DNA of 64,000 nt from Archaeoglobaceae archaeon (GTDB lineage: Archaea; Halobacteriota; Archaeoglobi; Archaeoglobales; Archaeoglobaceae), in NCBI GenBank assembly GCA_038734275.1, contig JAVYOO010000009.1, positions 1 through 64,000 of the forward strand. The letters are read 5' to 3'. The position numbers and the translations under genes were made by a program. A model generated the notes under the pieces. The model was not told the origin of the DNA. It saw only the letters and a program-made list of their open reading frames with translations, and did no database searches. Shown piece after piece: positions 16,024 through 24,792 of this stretch (positions are counted from its first letter, which is position 1; each line of letters opens with the position of its first letter).

Positions 16024-17202
16024 TCAGAAGTCTGTCATGATTCTGAACTGGTCAGTGTCGGGCTTTAAGTGTGCCATGAATCTCCTTACTGCTCCTTCGA
16101 CATCTCTCGCCTTTGTTATCGCCCTGCCAACAACGACTATGTCCGCTCCCGCGGAGATCACTTCTGCAAGGTTTTCTGGCTTTATACCGCCCGCAACCGC
16201 TACAAGAACCTTGAAACTCTTGATCTCTTTTGCAAGAGACCACGGTGGAATGCTTTGCTCGTTATCAATGGCTCTGTGCAATTCCACTACGTCTGGCAAA
16301 ACTTCCTTTGATATTTGCTCCATTCTTTTCACAGGATCCTCTACATTGAGCATATCTACCACTGCGAGCATTCCAGTCTTCTTTGCCTCATTGATTCCCT
16401 TTACAATCGTGCTGATCGGTGCAAGCCCCGAAATCACTACCGCGTTTGCTGTCGCATCAGCAGCCATTCTTGCCTCTAAATTCCCGACATCGAGAGTTTT
16501 GAGATCGAGGATGAAGAAAGCATCCGGCTTCACTTCTCTCAGCTTTAGAATAACCTCACTGCCATATTTCTTAACCAAAGGTGTTCCGACTTCGAAGATT
16601 ATGTGGTCGCTTTCCGGAATTTGAGACAAAATAGAGAGCACTTCCTCCAGATCCGGGATGTCGAGAGCGATCTGCAGATAAGGCGGATCCCAGAGCTTAG
16701 TGAGCTTTCTGCCAACAAAAGGATGATAACTGCGATCCTTCTCGTAAAGCATTGTGTTAACATCCGGGAAGTTTTGCATTGCTCTCTTGATCGCGAGCTT
16801 TGTCGCTCCGTAATTATAGTAGTAGATTTTGTGTTTGTTCTTTGCAAGCGGATGTATGAAAACGCTGGCAATGATCAAATAATCATCCGCCTTCTCTTTC
16901 GGAATATAACCCTCTTCAACTGCATCTGCAACAGCTTTAGCAACTGCCGCCTGAGCTGGCCCGAAAATTAGCTCAGCCTGCTCCATGTTTTTAACCGTAA
17001 CTTTTGGAACGATCACAGTTGGAGGTTTTGTGATCAAGTTAGGCCTGAGAACTGCAAGAAGTGGTGTGTGCCCGGCAGAAAGCGTTGCAAGAGCATTGGC
17101 AAAAGCACTTGCCACAGGACTGTCTTTAGTGCCTATGAGGAGGTCAACGTGAGCGACTTCGTATCCTTCGCCAATTAAAGCTTCGCCGACTCTGAACTCC
17201 AT
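16024..17202 (-). CDS. fae-hps: Bifunctional formaldehyde-activating enzyme / 3-hexulose-6-phosphate synthase
   Basis: 392 residues. Residues 1-160 are the Fae domain (FRVGEALIGEGYEVAHVDLL with the active-site His, and the GPAQAAVAKAVADAV region), which joins formaldehyde to tetrahydromethanopterin. Residues of about 170-392 are the Hps (beta/alpha)8 domain (LQIALDIPDLEEVL, FFILDLKTLDVGNLEARMA, VAVAGGIKPENL), which condenses formaldehyde with ribulose 5-phosphate or runs in reverse to supply pentose. The fused form is typical of methanogens and Archaeoglobales. In archaea lacking an oxidative pentose pathway it mostly makes ribulose 5-phosphate. tpiA follows in the same operon. Confidence 0.95.
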   Translation of the reverse strand: MEFRVGEALIGEGYEVAHVDLLIGTKDSPVASAFANALATLSAGHTPLLAVLRPNLITKPPTVIVPKVTVKNMEQAELIFGPAQAAVAKAVADAVEEGYIPKEKADDYLIIASVFIHPLAKNKHKIYYYNYGATKLAIKRAMQNFPDVNTMLYEKDRSYHPFVGRKLTKLWDPPYLQIALDIPDLEEVLSILSQIPESDHIIFEVGTPLVKKYGSEVILKLREVKPDAFFILDLKTLDVGNLEARMAADATANAVVISGLAPISTIVKGINEAKKTGMLAVVDMLNVEDPVKRMEQISKEVLPDVVELHRAIDNEQSIPPWSLAKEIKSFKVLVAVAGGIKPENLAEVISAGADIVVVGRAITKARDVEGAVRRFMAHLKPDTDQFRIMTDF

Positions 17203-17254
17203 ATGCCTTGGATTTCTTTTCGGTAATAAACTTTTTGTTCCAAGAGAAATTTGA

Positions 17255-18016
17255 ATGATGGAACAAATCGTCGTTTATTTTATTGGAATCGCGGGATCAG
17301 GAAAAAGCTATCTTACAAAGGCTTTTGCAGAGTGGCTTGATTCATTGAAAGCCCAATGTATGCGAATAAACCTTGATCCCGGAGCGGATTACGTGCCATA
17401 TCCTGCAGACATTGACGTCAGAGAGTGGTTTACTCTTGAGGATATAATGCAAAAATACAATGTAGGCCCAAATGGTGCCCAGATCATCGCTTCAGATCTG
17501 CTGGTGACTTTGATAGATGAAATAAAATACGAAATCGACTTATCACAGCCAGATTTCATTCTAATCGATACTCCAGGGCAAATGGAAATCTTTACAGTCC
17601 GAGAGAGTAGTAAGCTGATTCTTGAAGCTCTCGGTAGAAATAGAAGTGTCATGGTTTTTTTATTCGATCCAGTAGTTTCAAAAACCCCCTTCGGTTTTCT
17701 TTCTCAGCTTTTTATGGCAAATTCTGCGGTATTTAGGCTTGAAATCCCCCAAATACCTGTTTTGTCCAAAGCAGATACCTTGCGAGATGATGAAGTTGAA
17801 AGAATAATAAGGTGGAGCTCAGATCTGGATTATCTTTCGAGCTTCATTGAAGCAAAAACGCTTAGCGTGGAGCTTCTAAGAACTCTAAAGGAGTCAGGAT
17901 TATTCAGACCGCTCGTTGCTGTTTCCGCGGTAAAGGGATATGGGATGGAGGACATCTACGACGGAATTCAGGAGTTATTCTATGGAGGAGAGGATCTTGA
18001 GAGGGTTTTATTTTAA
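17255..18016 (+). CDS. GPN-loop GTPase (canonical GPN motif)
   Basis: 253 residues. The P-loop GIAGSGKSYLT (about 11-21) is followed by the diagnostic Gly-Pro-Asn loop in KYNVGPNGAQI (about 69-79), the switch DTPGQMEIF and the base-recognition SKAD. The family forms obligate homodimers that use the GPN loop of one subunit at the other's active site. Eukaryotic relatives help assemble RNA polymerase II, while the archaeal role is unsettled. It is divergent from fae-hps and convergent with the DHH gene. The window has a second, variant copy at 36175-36876. Confidence 0.9.
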   Translation: MMEQIVVYFIGIAGSGKSYLTKAFAEWLDSLKAQCMRINLDPGADYVPYPADIDVREWFTLEDIMQKYNVGPNGAQIIASDLLVTLIDEIKYEIDLSQPDFILIDTPGQMEIFTVRESSKLILEALGRNRSVMVFLFDPVVSKTPFGFLSQLFMANSAVFRLEIPQIPVLSKADTLRDDEVERIIRWSSDLDYLSSFIEAKTLSVELLRTLKESGLFRPLVAVSAVKGYGMEDIYDGIQELFYGGEDLERVLF

Positions 18017-19350
18017 TCATTTAGTTGTTCTCCCACAAGGTTATCGAAAAACTCCAAAAACTTCTCTTCTGTTCCCTGAGGAATTAAAGCTCCTGCTGCG
18101 ACACTGTGCCCTCCACCACTTCCGCCAACTCTTTCAGCAGCAATTCTTATAGCTTTTCCAAGGTTCAAACCCTTCTCAACCAGCTTGTAATTTGCTCTCG
18201 CAGATACCTTGATTCCTTCCTCATTCTCGGCAAAAGCAACAATAGGCTTCTTTGGATTCTTAACAAGGCTCATTCCAGCAACTATTCCAACGATCGTGTC
18301 TCTTATTTCTTTTCCCGCATGGAAGAACTGGATGTTCTTCAGCTCTTTAATTCCAATCTCTTCCACAAGCTTTAGTCCTTCGGAAAGGTTCTTTCTGTGA
18401 TTCTGAAGCAAAGTCCTTGCCCTGCTAAAAGCCTTTTCATCACCAAAGCAAACCCTCAAGCCCACATCCGCCTCTTCATATCTTGCGGTTGCATTCAAAA
18501 GCGTCGAGAACTCCATTGCATCCCTTTTCTCTGAGCCCTCCTCTTCGTGAAGCAAAATGTAGCACTCACCAGCCATACGCTTTATTTCCTCATAGCTAAC
18601 TCCAAGACTCATGCAGTGTCTAACTAAGGCGGAAACAATCCTTTTTTTATCTTCAAGGCTAAGTTCAATCCATTTTACCCAAGGATCTATGCCCAGTTCT
18701 GAAAGAAATCGCACGCAGCTTCCTTCACTTCCACTCAATCCCGGGATCAAAGGATCCGTGTTGTATTCAAGCATCTTTGCTATCGGTCTTGTCTGCTTAC
18801 CGAAAAATCTAAGATCTCTGCAAATCTCTATGCTTTTACCCACTAACTTTTCAGCAATTTTTCTGTTTAGCCCAACAAGCTTCCCAAACTTTGAGTCCTG
18901 AAGATCCCCAACTGAGCCTACAACCGCCAATGCACCAAGCCTTGCAGAAGGTAGCATTCTGCTTGCAACAAGAAAGGTAGCCATTGCTCCGCTCATCTCT
19001 ATGCTACCGTCCAAGGCAAAGTCGTGTGGATTGAGCTGTCTTTGTGATTTATATTCGGGGATATGATGATCCGTGATTACGAAGTCCAATTCCTTAAGCA
19101 TGCTCAACTGTCCACTTCCAAGATCTGTAAACCAGACGAATTTTCCTGTATCTGCAATTTTCTCGACTTCTTTTTTATCAAGCTGTTTTAAAAATCTTAT
19201 TTCAACCTCAATTCCGATCCTCTTTAAAGCTCCCAAAGCTATTGCACCGGCAGTTATTCCATCAGCGTCGATGTGGGTTACGACAAGAACCTCTCTCTGT
19301 TTTTTAACGAGCTCTGCAAGCTCTAAAGCCCTTGCGATAAGACTTCCCAC
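18013..19350 (-). CDS. DHH-family phosphoesterase, archaeal RecJ-like
   Basis: 445 residues. DHH domain at 1-300 with VVTHIDADGITAGAIALGAL (first Asp motif), FTDLGSG and the signature VITDHHIPE; DHHA1 domain at 330-440 with the GGGHSVAAGA motif that binds substrate. This layout is that of archaeal RecJ-like nucleases (GAN/HAN group), single-strand DNA or RNA exonucleases linked to the replication machinery. The exact substrate polarity cannot be told from sequence. All metal ligands are present. It overlaps the end of the GPN GTPase gene by four bases in convergent order. Confidence 0.85.
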   Translation of the reverse strand: MGSLIARALELAELVKKQREVLVVTHIDADGITAGAIALGALKRIGIEVEIRFLKQLDKKEVEKIADTGKFVWFTDLGSGQLSMLKELDFVITDHHIPEYKSQRQLNPHDFALDGSIEMSGAMATFLVASRMLPSARLGALAVVGSVGDLQDSKFGKLVGLNRKIAEKLVGKSIEICRDLRFFGKQTRPIAKMLEYNTDPLIPGLSGSEGSCVRFLSELGIDPWVKWIELSLEDKKRIVSALVRHCMSLGVSYEEIKRMAGECYILLHEEEGSEKRDAMEFSTLLNATARYEEADVGLRVCFGDEKAFSRARTLLQNHRKNLSEGLKLVEEIGIKELKNIQFFHAGKEIRDTIVGIVAGMSLVKNPKKPIVAFAENEEGIKVSARANYKLVEKGLNLGKAIRIAAERVGGSGGGHSVAAGALIPQGTEEKFLEFFDNLVGEQLND

Positions 19351-19455
19351 GTTTTAAGATTGCAGAGAGAGTTTAAAAAGATTTACTGGAAACAGACCCT
19401 CCGACAGTTTTTAGGGTTAGTTTGTGTCTAAAAAGTTATAAGACAAGAAATTAAT

Positions 19456-20151
19456 TCAGCATTCGTAAGCTTCTCCGGGCTTCAGCACAACGACCTTGCA
19501 GAATTTCTCTGCAAGCCTCTTGAACTCCATTGGATCGGTGTCGATCAGCGGAAAAGTGCCGTAATGCATTGGAATTGCCACTTTAGGCTTTACAAGCTCA
19601 ACCGCCTTTACCGCTTCCTTAATACCCATTGTATAAAAATCACCGATCGGCACAAGCATAACATTGGGCTCGTAAAGCTCACCAATTAGCTTCATGTCCG
19701 AGAAAAGCCCGGTGTCGCCTGTATGGTAAACCTTCACGTCGTCCATATCGACAACAAAGCCTACCGGGGATCCACTGCTTATGATCTCCCCTCTTTCGTC
19801 CTCAAAATCCGCTGAATGCAAAGCTGGAACCATTGTTATGCGAACTCCAGAAGAGTAGGCACTTCCGCCGATGTTCATTCCCATTGTCTCAATGTCTCTC
19901 TTCGCAAGGATCCTTGAAAGCTCGTGAATGCAGATCACAAGTGCTTTGTTTCTTTTTGCGATCTCAACAGTGTCTCCAAGGTGATCGCCGTGTCCATGCG
20001 TTACGAGTATGACATCAGCGACTATTTCTTCAGCACTAACGGGAGCCTTTGGATTTCCAGTAATGAATGGATCTATGAGGACTTTTTTACTGCCATCAAT
20101 CAGAAAAGCTGAATGACCAAGCCATACGATCTTCATAGGGTTAGATCTCAA
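19456..20151 (-). CDS. UPF0173 metal-dependent hydrolase (beta-lactamase fold)
   Basis: 231 residues, normal for the family. Residues of about 55-61 give the metal motif THGHGDHLGD. Further ligands are the His in VPALHSADF, Asp in HTGDTGLFSD and His in IPMHYGTFP. The true start is the M in MKIVWLGHSAFLI (residue 6) or the upstream M; both are possible. The fold hydrolyses phosphodiester or lactone bonds, but no substrate is assigned to UPF0173. It stands alone. Confidence 0.9.
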   Translation of the reverse strand: MRSNPMKIVWLGHSAFLIDGSKKVLIDPFITGNPKAPVSAEEIVADVILVTHGHGDHLGDTVEIAKRNKALVICIHELSRILAKRDIETMGMNIGGSAYSSGVRITMVPALHSADFEDERGEIISSGSPVGFVVDMDDVKVYHTGDTGLFSDMKLIGELYEPNVMLVPIGDFYTMGIKEAVKAVELVKPKVAIPMHYGTFPLIDTDPMEFKRLAEKFCKVVVLKPGEAYEC

Positions 20152-20209
20152 CCAGAAAATTTAGTCTTTTCGGTGCCAAAGCTAATAAATATCAAAAGCT
20201 ATAGTCAAC

Positions 20210-21157
20210 ATGCTCTTTGACGACATCGGCAGTTTTCCCCTGCCCGCGGGAATAAGCAGAGAATGGGTTGAGAAGAATTTTCAAAGCAGGGAATACGAGG
20301 AAATGGTTCAAAGGGCATTTTTAATGAAAGCAAAATTCGTGGAAGTGCCAAATTATCCCCAGTTTCGAGACATGGTAAAGATGTTCCTTGAGCCAATCAA
20401 AAATCCCGAATTTCAGGATGACGCTTACCTGATCTCCGAGAAGGAAGCCATAATTCCTGAAGTTGAATTTGTTGAAAAGATCAAAGTTGAAAGGCTCAGG
20501 GTTTGCATCACAGGGGTTTTTGAGCTCTACTATCGGGAATTCGGGGGCAAAATTTACGAAGACGTTTTGGAGAACCTTGCAAAGTCCGTTTACAGATTTG
20601 CAAAAAATGCGCTCAGATACGAGAACGTCGTTTGCATAAGCTTCGACGAACCCAGCCTTGGAGTTGTTCCAGACTTACAGCCAAGCAAGGAGTTGATCGA
20701 AAATACTTATGGCTTCAGGCTTAACGTGGACACGCAGGTGCATTTGCATGAACCCCTTTTCTACGATCGATTCTCTGAGACTGGAATTAAGGTAATTGGC
20801 ATCGAAACCGCTCGAGATCCGAAGAAAATGGAAGCCATTGATCCCGAAGTGCTCCAGAGTGCGGATAAAAAGCTCAGAATTGGGGTTGCAAGGACGGACA
20901 TAGACTGCATAATTTCAGAGTTCAATGCGATGCACAACGTAAACGCTTGGAAAGATGAAGAGCTTTCTTTGCTCGCAATCGAGGAATTTGAGCCCGCAAG
21001 CAAAATTTCAGAAAGAATAAAGCTTGCAAAAGAGAAGTTTGGAGAGCTTATCAGCTACATTGGTCCAGATTGTGGGCTTTTCTCGTTTCCAACGCAAAAA
21101 ACCGCATTGAAGCTTCTTGAAAACATCAAAAAGGCGAAGGAACTATGGACTATTTGA
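20210..21157 (+). CDS. MetE-like (cobalamin-independent methionine synthase core) protein
   Basis: 315 residues with the UROD/MetE-like barrel. It starts DDIGSFPLPAGI, contains VVCISFDEPSLG and VHLHEPL, and ends IGPDCGLFSFP, where the Cys is the expected zinc ligand. Archaeal short MetE proteins lack the N-terminal folate half and take methyl groups from methylcobalamin proteins or related donors. Only the catalytic half is present here. It overlaps the marC gene by 13 bases. Whether homocysteine is the acceptor is likely but not proven by sequence. Confidence 0.75.
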   Translation: MLFDDIGSFPLPAGISREWVEKNFQSREYEEMVQRAFLMKAKFVEVPNYPQFRDMVKMFLEPIKNPEFQDDAYLISEKEAIIPEVEFVEKIKVERLRVCITGVFELYYREFGGKIYEDVLENLAKSVYRFAKNALRYENVVCISFDEPSLGVVPDLQPSKELIENTYGFRLNVDTQVHLHEPLFYDRFSETGIKVIGIETARDPKKMEAIDPEVLQSADKKLRIGVARTDIDCIISEFNAMHNVNAWKDEELSLLAIEEFEPASKISERIKLAKEKFGELISYIGPDCGLFSFPTQKTALKLLENIKKAKELWTI

Positions 21158-21765
21158 TCTACTTTCTAAAGTGCTTTCTAACATTTTTCGTGATCGTAGA
21201 CCCACCCGGGAATTTGCCATTCTTTATAGGACTAACTGAGAGGTTCAGAGAAGAGCTCAGAGAGAGAATTTCGAAGAGAATGACGATCATAGCCCTAACA
21301 ATTCTGCTTGTGACAACAGTCTCTGGTGGCTTAATACTCGAGTTCTTCCATGTCTCAATAAACAGCTTAAGAATTGCAGGCGGAATTTTACTTTTCATAA
21401 TCTCGGTTGACATACTCCTCGGCAGAGTTGGAAGGGAGCAATATCAAAGAAAAGCCAAAGAGAGTGCGGAAGTTGACTCAATCGCAATATTTCCACTCGC
21501 TTTACCTTTATACACAGGCCCTGGAGCAATAACAGCTGGAATAGTAATGTATTCTCAGGCTTCGGATTTTGTGTCGAAGCTGATCGTTGTAGCAAGTGCG
21601 ATCCTTGTTTACGCGATCGTTAGGCTAAGCCACATTTATAGTGGGTGGCTAATAAAATTGCTCGGCAAAAGCGGTGCGGACATAATTGCAAAGCTCCTTG
21701 CGATCTTCCTCGCTGCTATAGGTGTTGAATTCGTTATAGAAGGTGTTAAGAGCGAGTTTGCCTGA
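21145..21765 (+). CDS. MarC family integral membrane protein
   Basis: 206 residues with six predicted helices. Family motifs are FFVIVDPPGNLPFFIGLT (about 10-27) and LALPLYTGPGAITAGIV (about 118-134), where the Pro-Gly stretches kink the helices. The MarC/UPF0056 family was once tied to multiple antibiotic resistance, but that link was withdrawn and the function is unknown. The start lies inside the end of the MetE-like gene, so the two are co-translated. Confidence 0.85.
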   Translation: MDYLIYFLKCFLTFFVIVDPPGNLPFFIGLTERFREELRERISKRMTIIALTILLVTTVSGGLILEFFHVSINSLRIAGGILLFIISVDILLGRVGREQYQRKAKESAEVDSIAIFPLALPLYTGPGAITAGIVMYSQASDFVSKLIVVASAILVYAIVRLSHIYSGWLIKLLGKSGADIIAKLLAIFLAAIGVEFVIEGVKSEFA

Positions 21766-22159
21766 TCAAAATTTTGCATTGCTCTCCGCAGGTTGGCAAA
21801 GCTTCAATTCGCATTCCAAAAGCTGAAAAGAAACCTTCAATATAGCCCTTGCAAATTCTCGCTGATTTAACCTGCTCCAAGATATTTACTGGGCAGGAAA
21901 GAAAGACAATTTCTTCACCTTTCTGTTCAATCCTTGTTCCCGAGATCATCGACAAAAACTTTGCAATCTCCCTGAAATCCTTAAGTTTCAAATTCCGCAT
22001 GACCTCTCTCCCCTTCTCTTCTCCGTATTCAAAAGCCATTTTATAGACTTCTTCCCCACATTTTTCGCTCAAAGTATTAACTAACCTAAAAGCAAGTATC
22101 GGTCTGGTTTTTGAGAGCTTGATCAGTCTCCACTTCTGAGCAATTATTTCCTCTTTCAT
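21746..22159 (-). CDS. Conserved hypothetical protein with C-terminal Cys motif
   Basis: 137 residues, mostly helical at first (LVNTLSEKCGEEVYKMAFEYG), then a small alpha/beta end ARICKGYIEGFFSAFGMRIEA followed by TCGEQCKI. The layout recalls small archaeal 4-vinyl-reductase-like or hydrocarbon-binding domains that end in a Cys-bearing loop; this is only a resemblance. Its start overlaps the stop of the 90-aa membrane protein by four bases, and that gene overlaps the Lrp regulator, so the three form one minus-strand operon. Confidence 0.55.
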   Translation of the reverse strand: MKEEIIAQKWRLIKLSKTRPILAFRLVNTLSEKCGEEVYKMAFEYGEEKGREVMRNLKLKDFREIAKFLSMISGTRIEQKGEEIVFLSCPVNILEQVKSARICKGYIEGFFSAFGMRIEALPTCGEQCKILIRQTRS

Positions 22160-22428
22160 CCTCTCACTGTCGAGTAGTAGATCGCCGAGATCCCGCAGAT
22201 CTGAAAGATTATGCCCAGTAAATACATGAGCTCAGAAAGAGCCATGGCAAACGCCAGAACTGGCAAGGCTCCGCCAATAACGAGCGTGAAGAAACCAAAG
22301 CTCAGTAAAAGCAAAAACTTCTGCTTGGTTCTATGATAGGCATTGTAAACCTGCAGTATCAACGCACCGCCCAAAAGTAAGAATGCCGAAGTCAGAATAA
22401 AAAGATAGGTCTGCAGAAACTCACTCAT
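22156..22428 (-). CDS. Small membrane protein in an Lrp operon
   Basis: 90 residues with three hydrophobic helices (about 5-27, 36-58 and 62-84). A short basic loop (NAYHRTKQK) joins the first two. No known family. It is coupled by a four-base overlap to the Lrp/AsnC regulator upstream and to the 137-aa protein downstream. It may be a membrane sensor or target of that regulator (inference from position). Confidence 0.55.
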   Translation of the reverse strand: MSEFLQTYLFILTSAFLLLGGALILQVYNAYHRTKQKFLLLLSFGFFTLVIGGALPVLAFAMALSELMYLLGIIFQICGISAIYYSTVRG

Positions 22429-22862
22429 TTTACCACCTCAGGCTTCCAGGCGGTTTCCTTAATCCTCTTTGTTGCAACTATGCACTCAACCATCAAAACC
22501 CCCTCCATCGATGAAATCCTGTTGGTGATCTCACTTATTTCTTCAATGCTCCCTCCCCTTATTTTTAGCAGAAAATTAAAGTTGCCAAAGGTCTGGTAAA
22601 GCTCTATAACTTCGGGTAGATCTTTTAACGACTCCACGATCTTCTTCGGCTCACTTACGCTAACAAGAAGAAAAGCGGTGATTTGATTGAACTTTTCAGG
22701 GTTCAATATAACTGTGTATCTTTCGATAATATCCTTTTCAAGCTTCCTGATTCGTTTATGAATGCTTGAAACAGATAAACCAAGCTCATTAGCAAGCTCA
22801 TGAAGGGTTTTTCTGGAGTCCTCGACAAGCAAAGATATCAGCTTTATATCTTTTTCATCCAT
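22425..22862 (-). CDS. Lrp/AsnC family transcriptional regulator
   Basis: About 145 residues from ATG 22862 (MDEKDIKLISLLVEDSRKT), preferred over an ATG five codons upstream because Lrp proteins begin just before the LD/DxxD helix. The N-terminal winged helix has ELGLSVSSIHKRIRKLE as recognition helix. The C-terminal RAM ligand domain spans about 65-140 (TAFLLVSVSEPKKIVESLKD, GNFNFLLKIRG). Lrp proteins form octamers or dimers and sense amino acids. The two small genes after it are likely its co-regulated targets. Confidence 0.88.
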   Translation of the reverse strand: MDEKDIKLISLLVEDSRKTLHELANELGLSVSSIHKRIRKLEKDIIERYTVILNPEKFNQITAFLLVSVSEPKKIVESLKDLPEVIELYQTFGNFNFLLKIRGGSIEEISEITNRISSMEGVLMVECIVATKRIKETAWKPEVVK

Positions 22863-22908
22863 GGTTAAAATTTGCACCCATAATGATAAACTTTTCGCCT
22901 ATTGCAAT

Positions 22909-24792
22909 TTAGTCTTTTCTGAGAGCACTGAAGATCTTGGCATTTCCGCTTTCAAAAACTTTTTCAAAGCATTTCTCAATAGCCAATTCAGAGCCAAAAA
23001 GTCTTCTTTCTTCGTAGCCAAAAAATACGTAGGAGACGTTGTATTTTTCCAAAATTCTTGTCATTTCATTGCAGTCCTTTGAAGTGTAAAATTCCCTCAC
23101 ATCGCTTGCCCTCTCAGCTATTGCACTGTAATTTCTTCTCCACTGAAACTCGTGCCCAGTCCATGCGACAACTGTCGGATTTCCCGTAAAAACCGCAACC
23201 CTTCCGCCATACTGGTATGCACAGTAGTAGCCATGGGTGCAACCTTCTTCGATGATTACTCCATCCTTTTCCTTCAGCCACTGAAGTGCCTCATATTCTC
23301 CATAGTGCTTAGTAAAGCCCATTCCATCAAGCGTGAATTCTGCATAAGAATAATTGTATCTCAGCGGAGTTGCAACGAGCGGATAAACAAGGCTTGCAAT
23401 GAGCAATACTGCCACGATCAGCTTCGCCTCTCGCCTTAAATCTTCAATTTTTAGCTTCATAACTGCTCCGATCGCAAGTAGAATCCATGCACAGAGGTAA
23501 AATTTAAACACTGTGTTCAGTCTTGAGTCAATAGCAACGAATTCTGGTAAAATAAAGCATATTACGGCAGTGAGGACCAAAGCAGAAGCTCCATCTCTTT
23601 TGTAAACTCCGTAAGCAGAGCAAACAAGCAGAGGAATTAAAACTGGCAGGATTGGGCTAAGGAAGTAGAATGGCAGAGCAATTGGAATTGAATAAAATAG
23701 CGTTTTTTTGTCTGAAATTAAGTAGACCAAATAAGCCAAAATTAGAAGGGTGGCGGAATAGCCAAGAAACTCAAGCAAAGCGCTCTTCTCAACTGAAAAA
23801 ACGATTTCAGTCTTTGGCAGATTCATCGTGGTGTAGTAAAACGCAACCAAAGGCAATGAAACCAGAGAATAAATAAGAATGTTTCTGTCTCTACTTGAGA
23901 GAGCATAAACGATCGAGAGCAAGAGCATTATCGGGTAATCCCAAGAGTTGGTGGCAAAGATTGCAAAGAGGGTTAATGGCAAAAGCACTCGAATTCTTTT
24001 TTCATTCAAAAGCAATAAGGAAACAAAAAAGATCTTCATGGGGATTGCAAACACATGAGCATGGAGATCAGCGTGAATGAAGCTGAAATATGGAAACTCG
24101 TTTATTGTGCCCTCAATCACCCTCGTTGAATTCCAGTAATAAAGGAAGTCCAAGCCCCCTGAGAAAGGTCTCTGGAGTAAATCTACGAAGGAATAGGCGT
24201 TCCCAGAAAAAGCGACGAAGATCATTGCAATTAAAGCGATCTTACGATTGCTCTCGAAAATTCCATAAACAAGCAGCGCGGTGTATGCGGGAATTGCTGC
24301 CACTGCAATGTTGTATCCAATCTCAGGTGGGGCAAATGAGAGCAGTATAATTCCAGCGCCAAGCACGTGCCCGAAGTAGTAGTAGCAGTTGAGCTTTTCG
24401 TTTGCAAAAAAAGGATCGTTCGGCGGTAAGTTTGGGGACTTCAGAATTGAATTCATAAAAGCCATGTCCATAAACTTTTCAGCGTCGAAAATGCTTGGGT
24501 TTAGAAAACGAAGAAAGATAAAGAAAAAGAAGACGCAAGCGAAGATCGTTTCGCTTTTATCCAAGCTGAGCCTGTATTTCGAATAAATGAGATAGGCTAA
24601 AAGAAGTATGGTTAATATTAAAATAGCGTAAAAGACAACTTTAAAGGCGATTAGGTGTCCAAGAAAGAAGGAAGTGAGGGTGAGCAGAAAAATAGAGGCA
24701 AATCTGGCAACTGAAAATTTTAGGAATTTGAGAAATGGAAGTGTGATCAGAAGAGAGAGAAGATAGAAAACTATTGCGTAAAAAAAGCTCAA
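22909..24792 (-). CDS. DUF2298 (Chlor_Arch_YYY) large membrane protein
   Basis: 627 residues with about twelve or more hydrophobic helices. The domain's defining Tyr-rich start is seen in NCYYYFGHVLGAG and DFLYYWNSTRVIEG. FPYFSFIHADLHAHVFAIP and FATNSWDYP match conserved stretches of this family, which is shared by archaea and Chloroflexi and resembles GT-C membrane glycosyltransferases. The C-terminal 100 residues form an outer soluble part (AVFTGNPTVVAWTGHEFQWR). It overlaps by four bases the downstream end of the AglD-like gene. Both together suggest polyprenyl-linked sugar transfer for surface glycans. Confidence 0.85.
   Translation of the reverse strand: MSFFYAIVFYLLSLLITLPFLKFLKFSVARFASIFLLTLTSFFLGHLIAFKVVFYAILILTILLLAYLIYSKYRLSLDKSETIFACVFFFFIFLRFLNPSIFDAEKFMDMAFMNSILKSPNLPPNDPFFANEKLNCYYYFGHVLGAGIILLSFAPPEIGYNIAVAAIPAYTALLVYGIFESNRKIALIAMIFVAFSGNAYSFVDLLQRPFSGGLDFLYYWNSTRVIEGTINEFPYFSFIHADLHAHVFAIPMKIFFVSLLLLNEKRIRVLLPLTLFAIFATNSWDYPIMLLLSIVYALSSRDRNILIYSLVSLPLVAFYYTTMNLPKTEIVFSVEKSALLEFLGYSATLLILAYLVYLISDKKTLFYSIPIALPFYFLSPILPVLIPLLVCSAYGVYKRDGASALVLTAVICFILPEFVAIDSRLNTVFKFYLCAWILLAIGAVMKLKIEDLRREAKLIVAVLLIASLVYPLVATPLRYNYSYAEFTLDGMGFTKHYGEYEALQWLKEKDGVIIEEGCTHGYYCAYQYGGRVAVFTGNPTVVAWTGHEFQWRRNYSAIAERASDVREFYTSKDCNEMTRILEKYNVSYVFFGYEERRLFGSELAIEKCFEKVFESGNAKIFSALRKD

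Noticed and set aside
16037-16624. 195-aa plus-strand open frame inside fae-hps
   Set aside because: Antisense of a well-conserved enzyme domain; Ser/Thr-rich composition typical of a shadow.
24090-24350. Arg- and Ser-rich plus-strand frame of 86 residues
   Set aside because: Shadow of the DUF2298 membrane protein gene.
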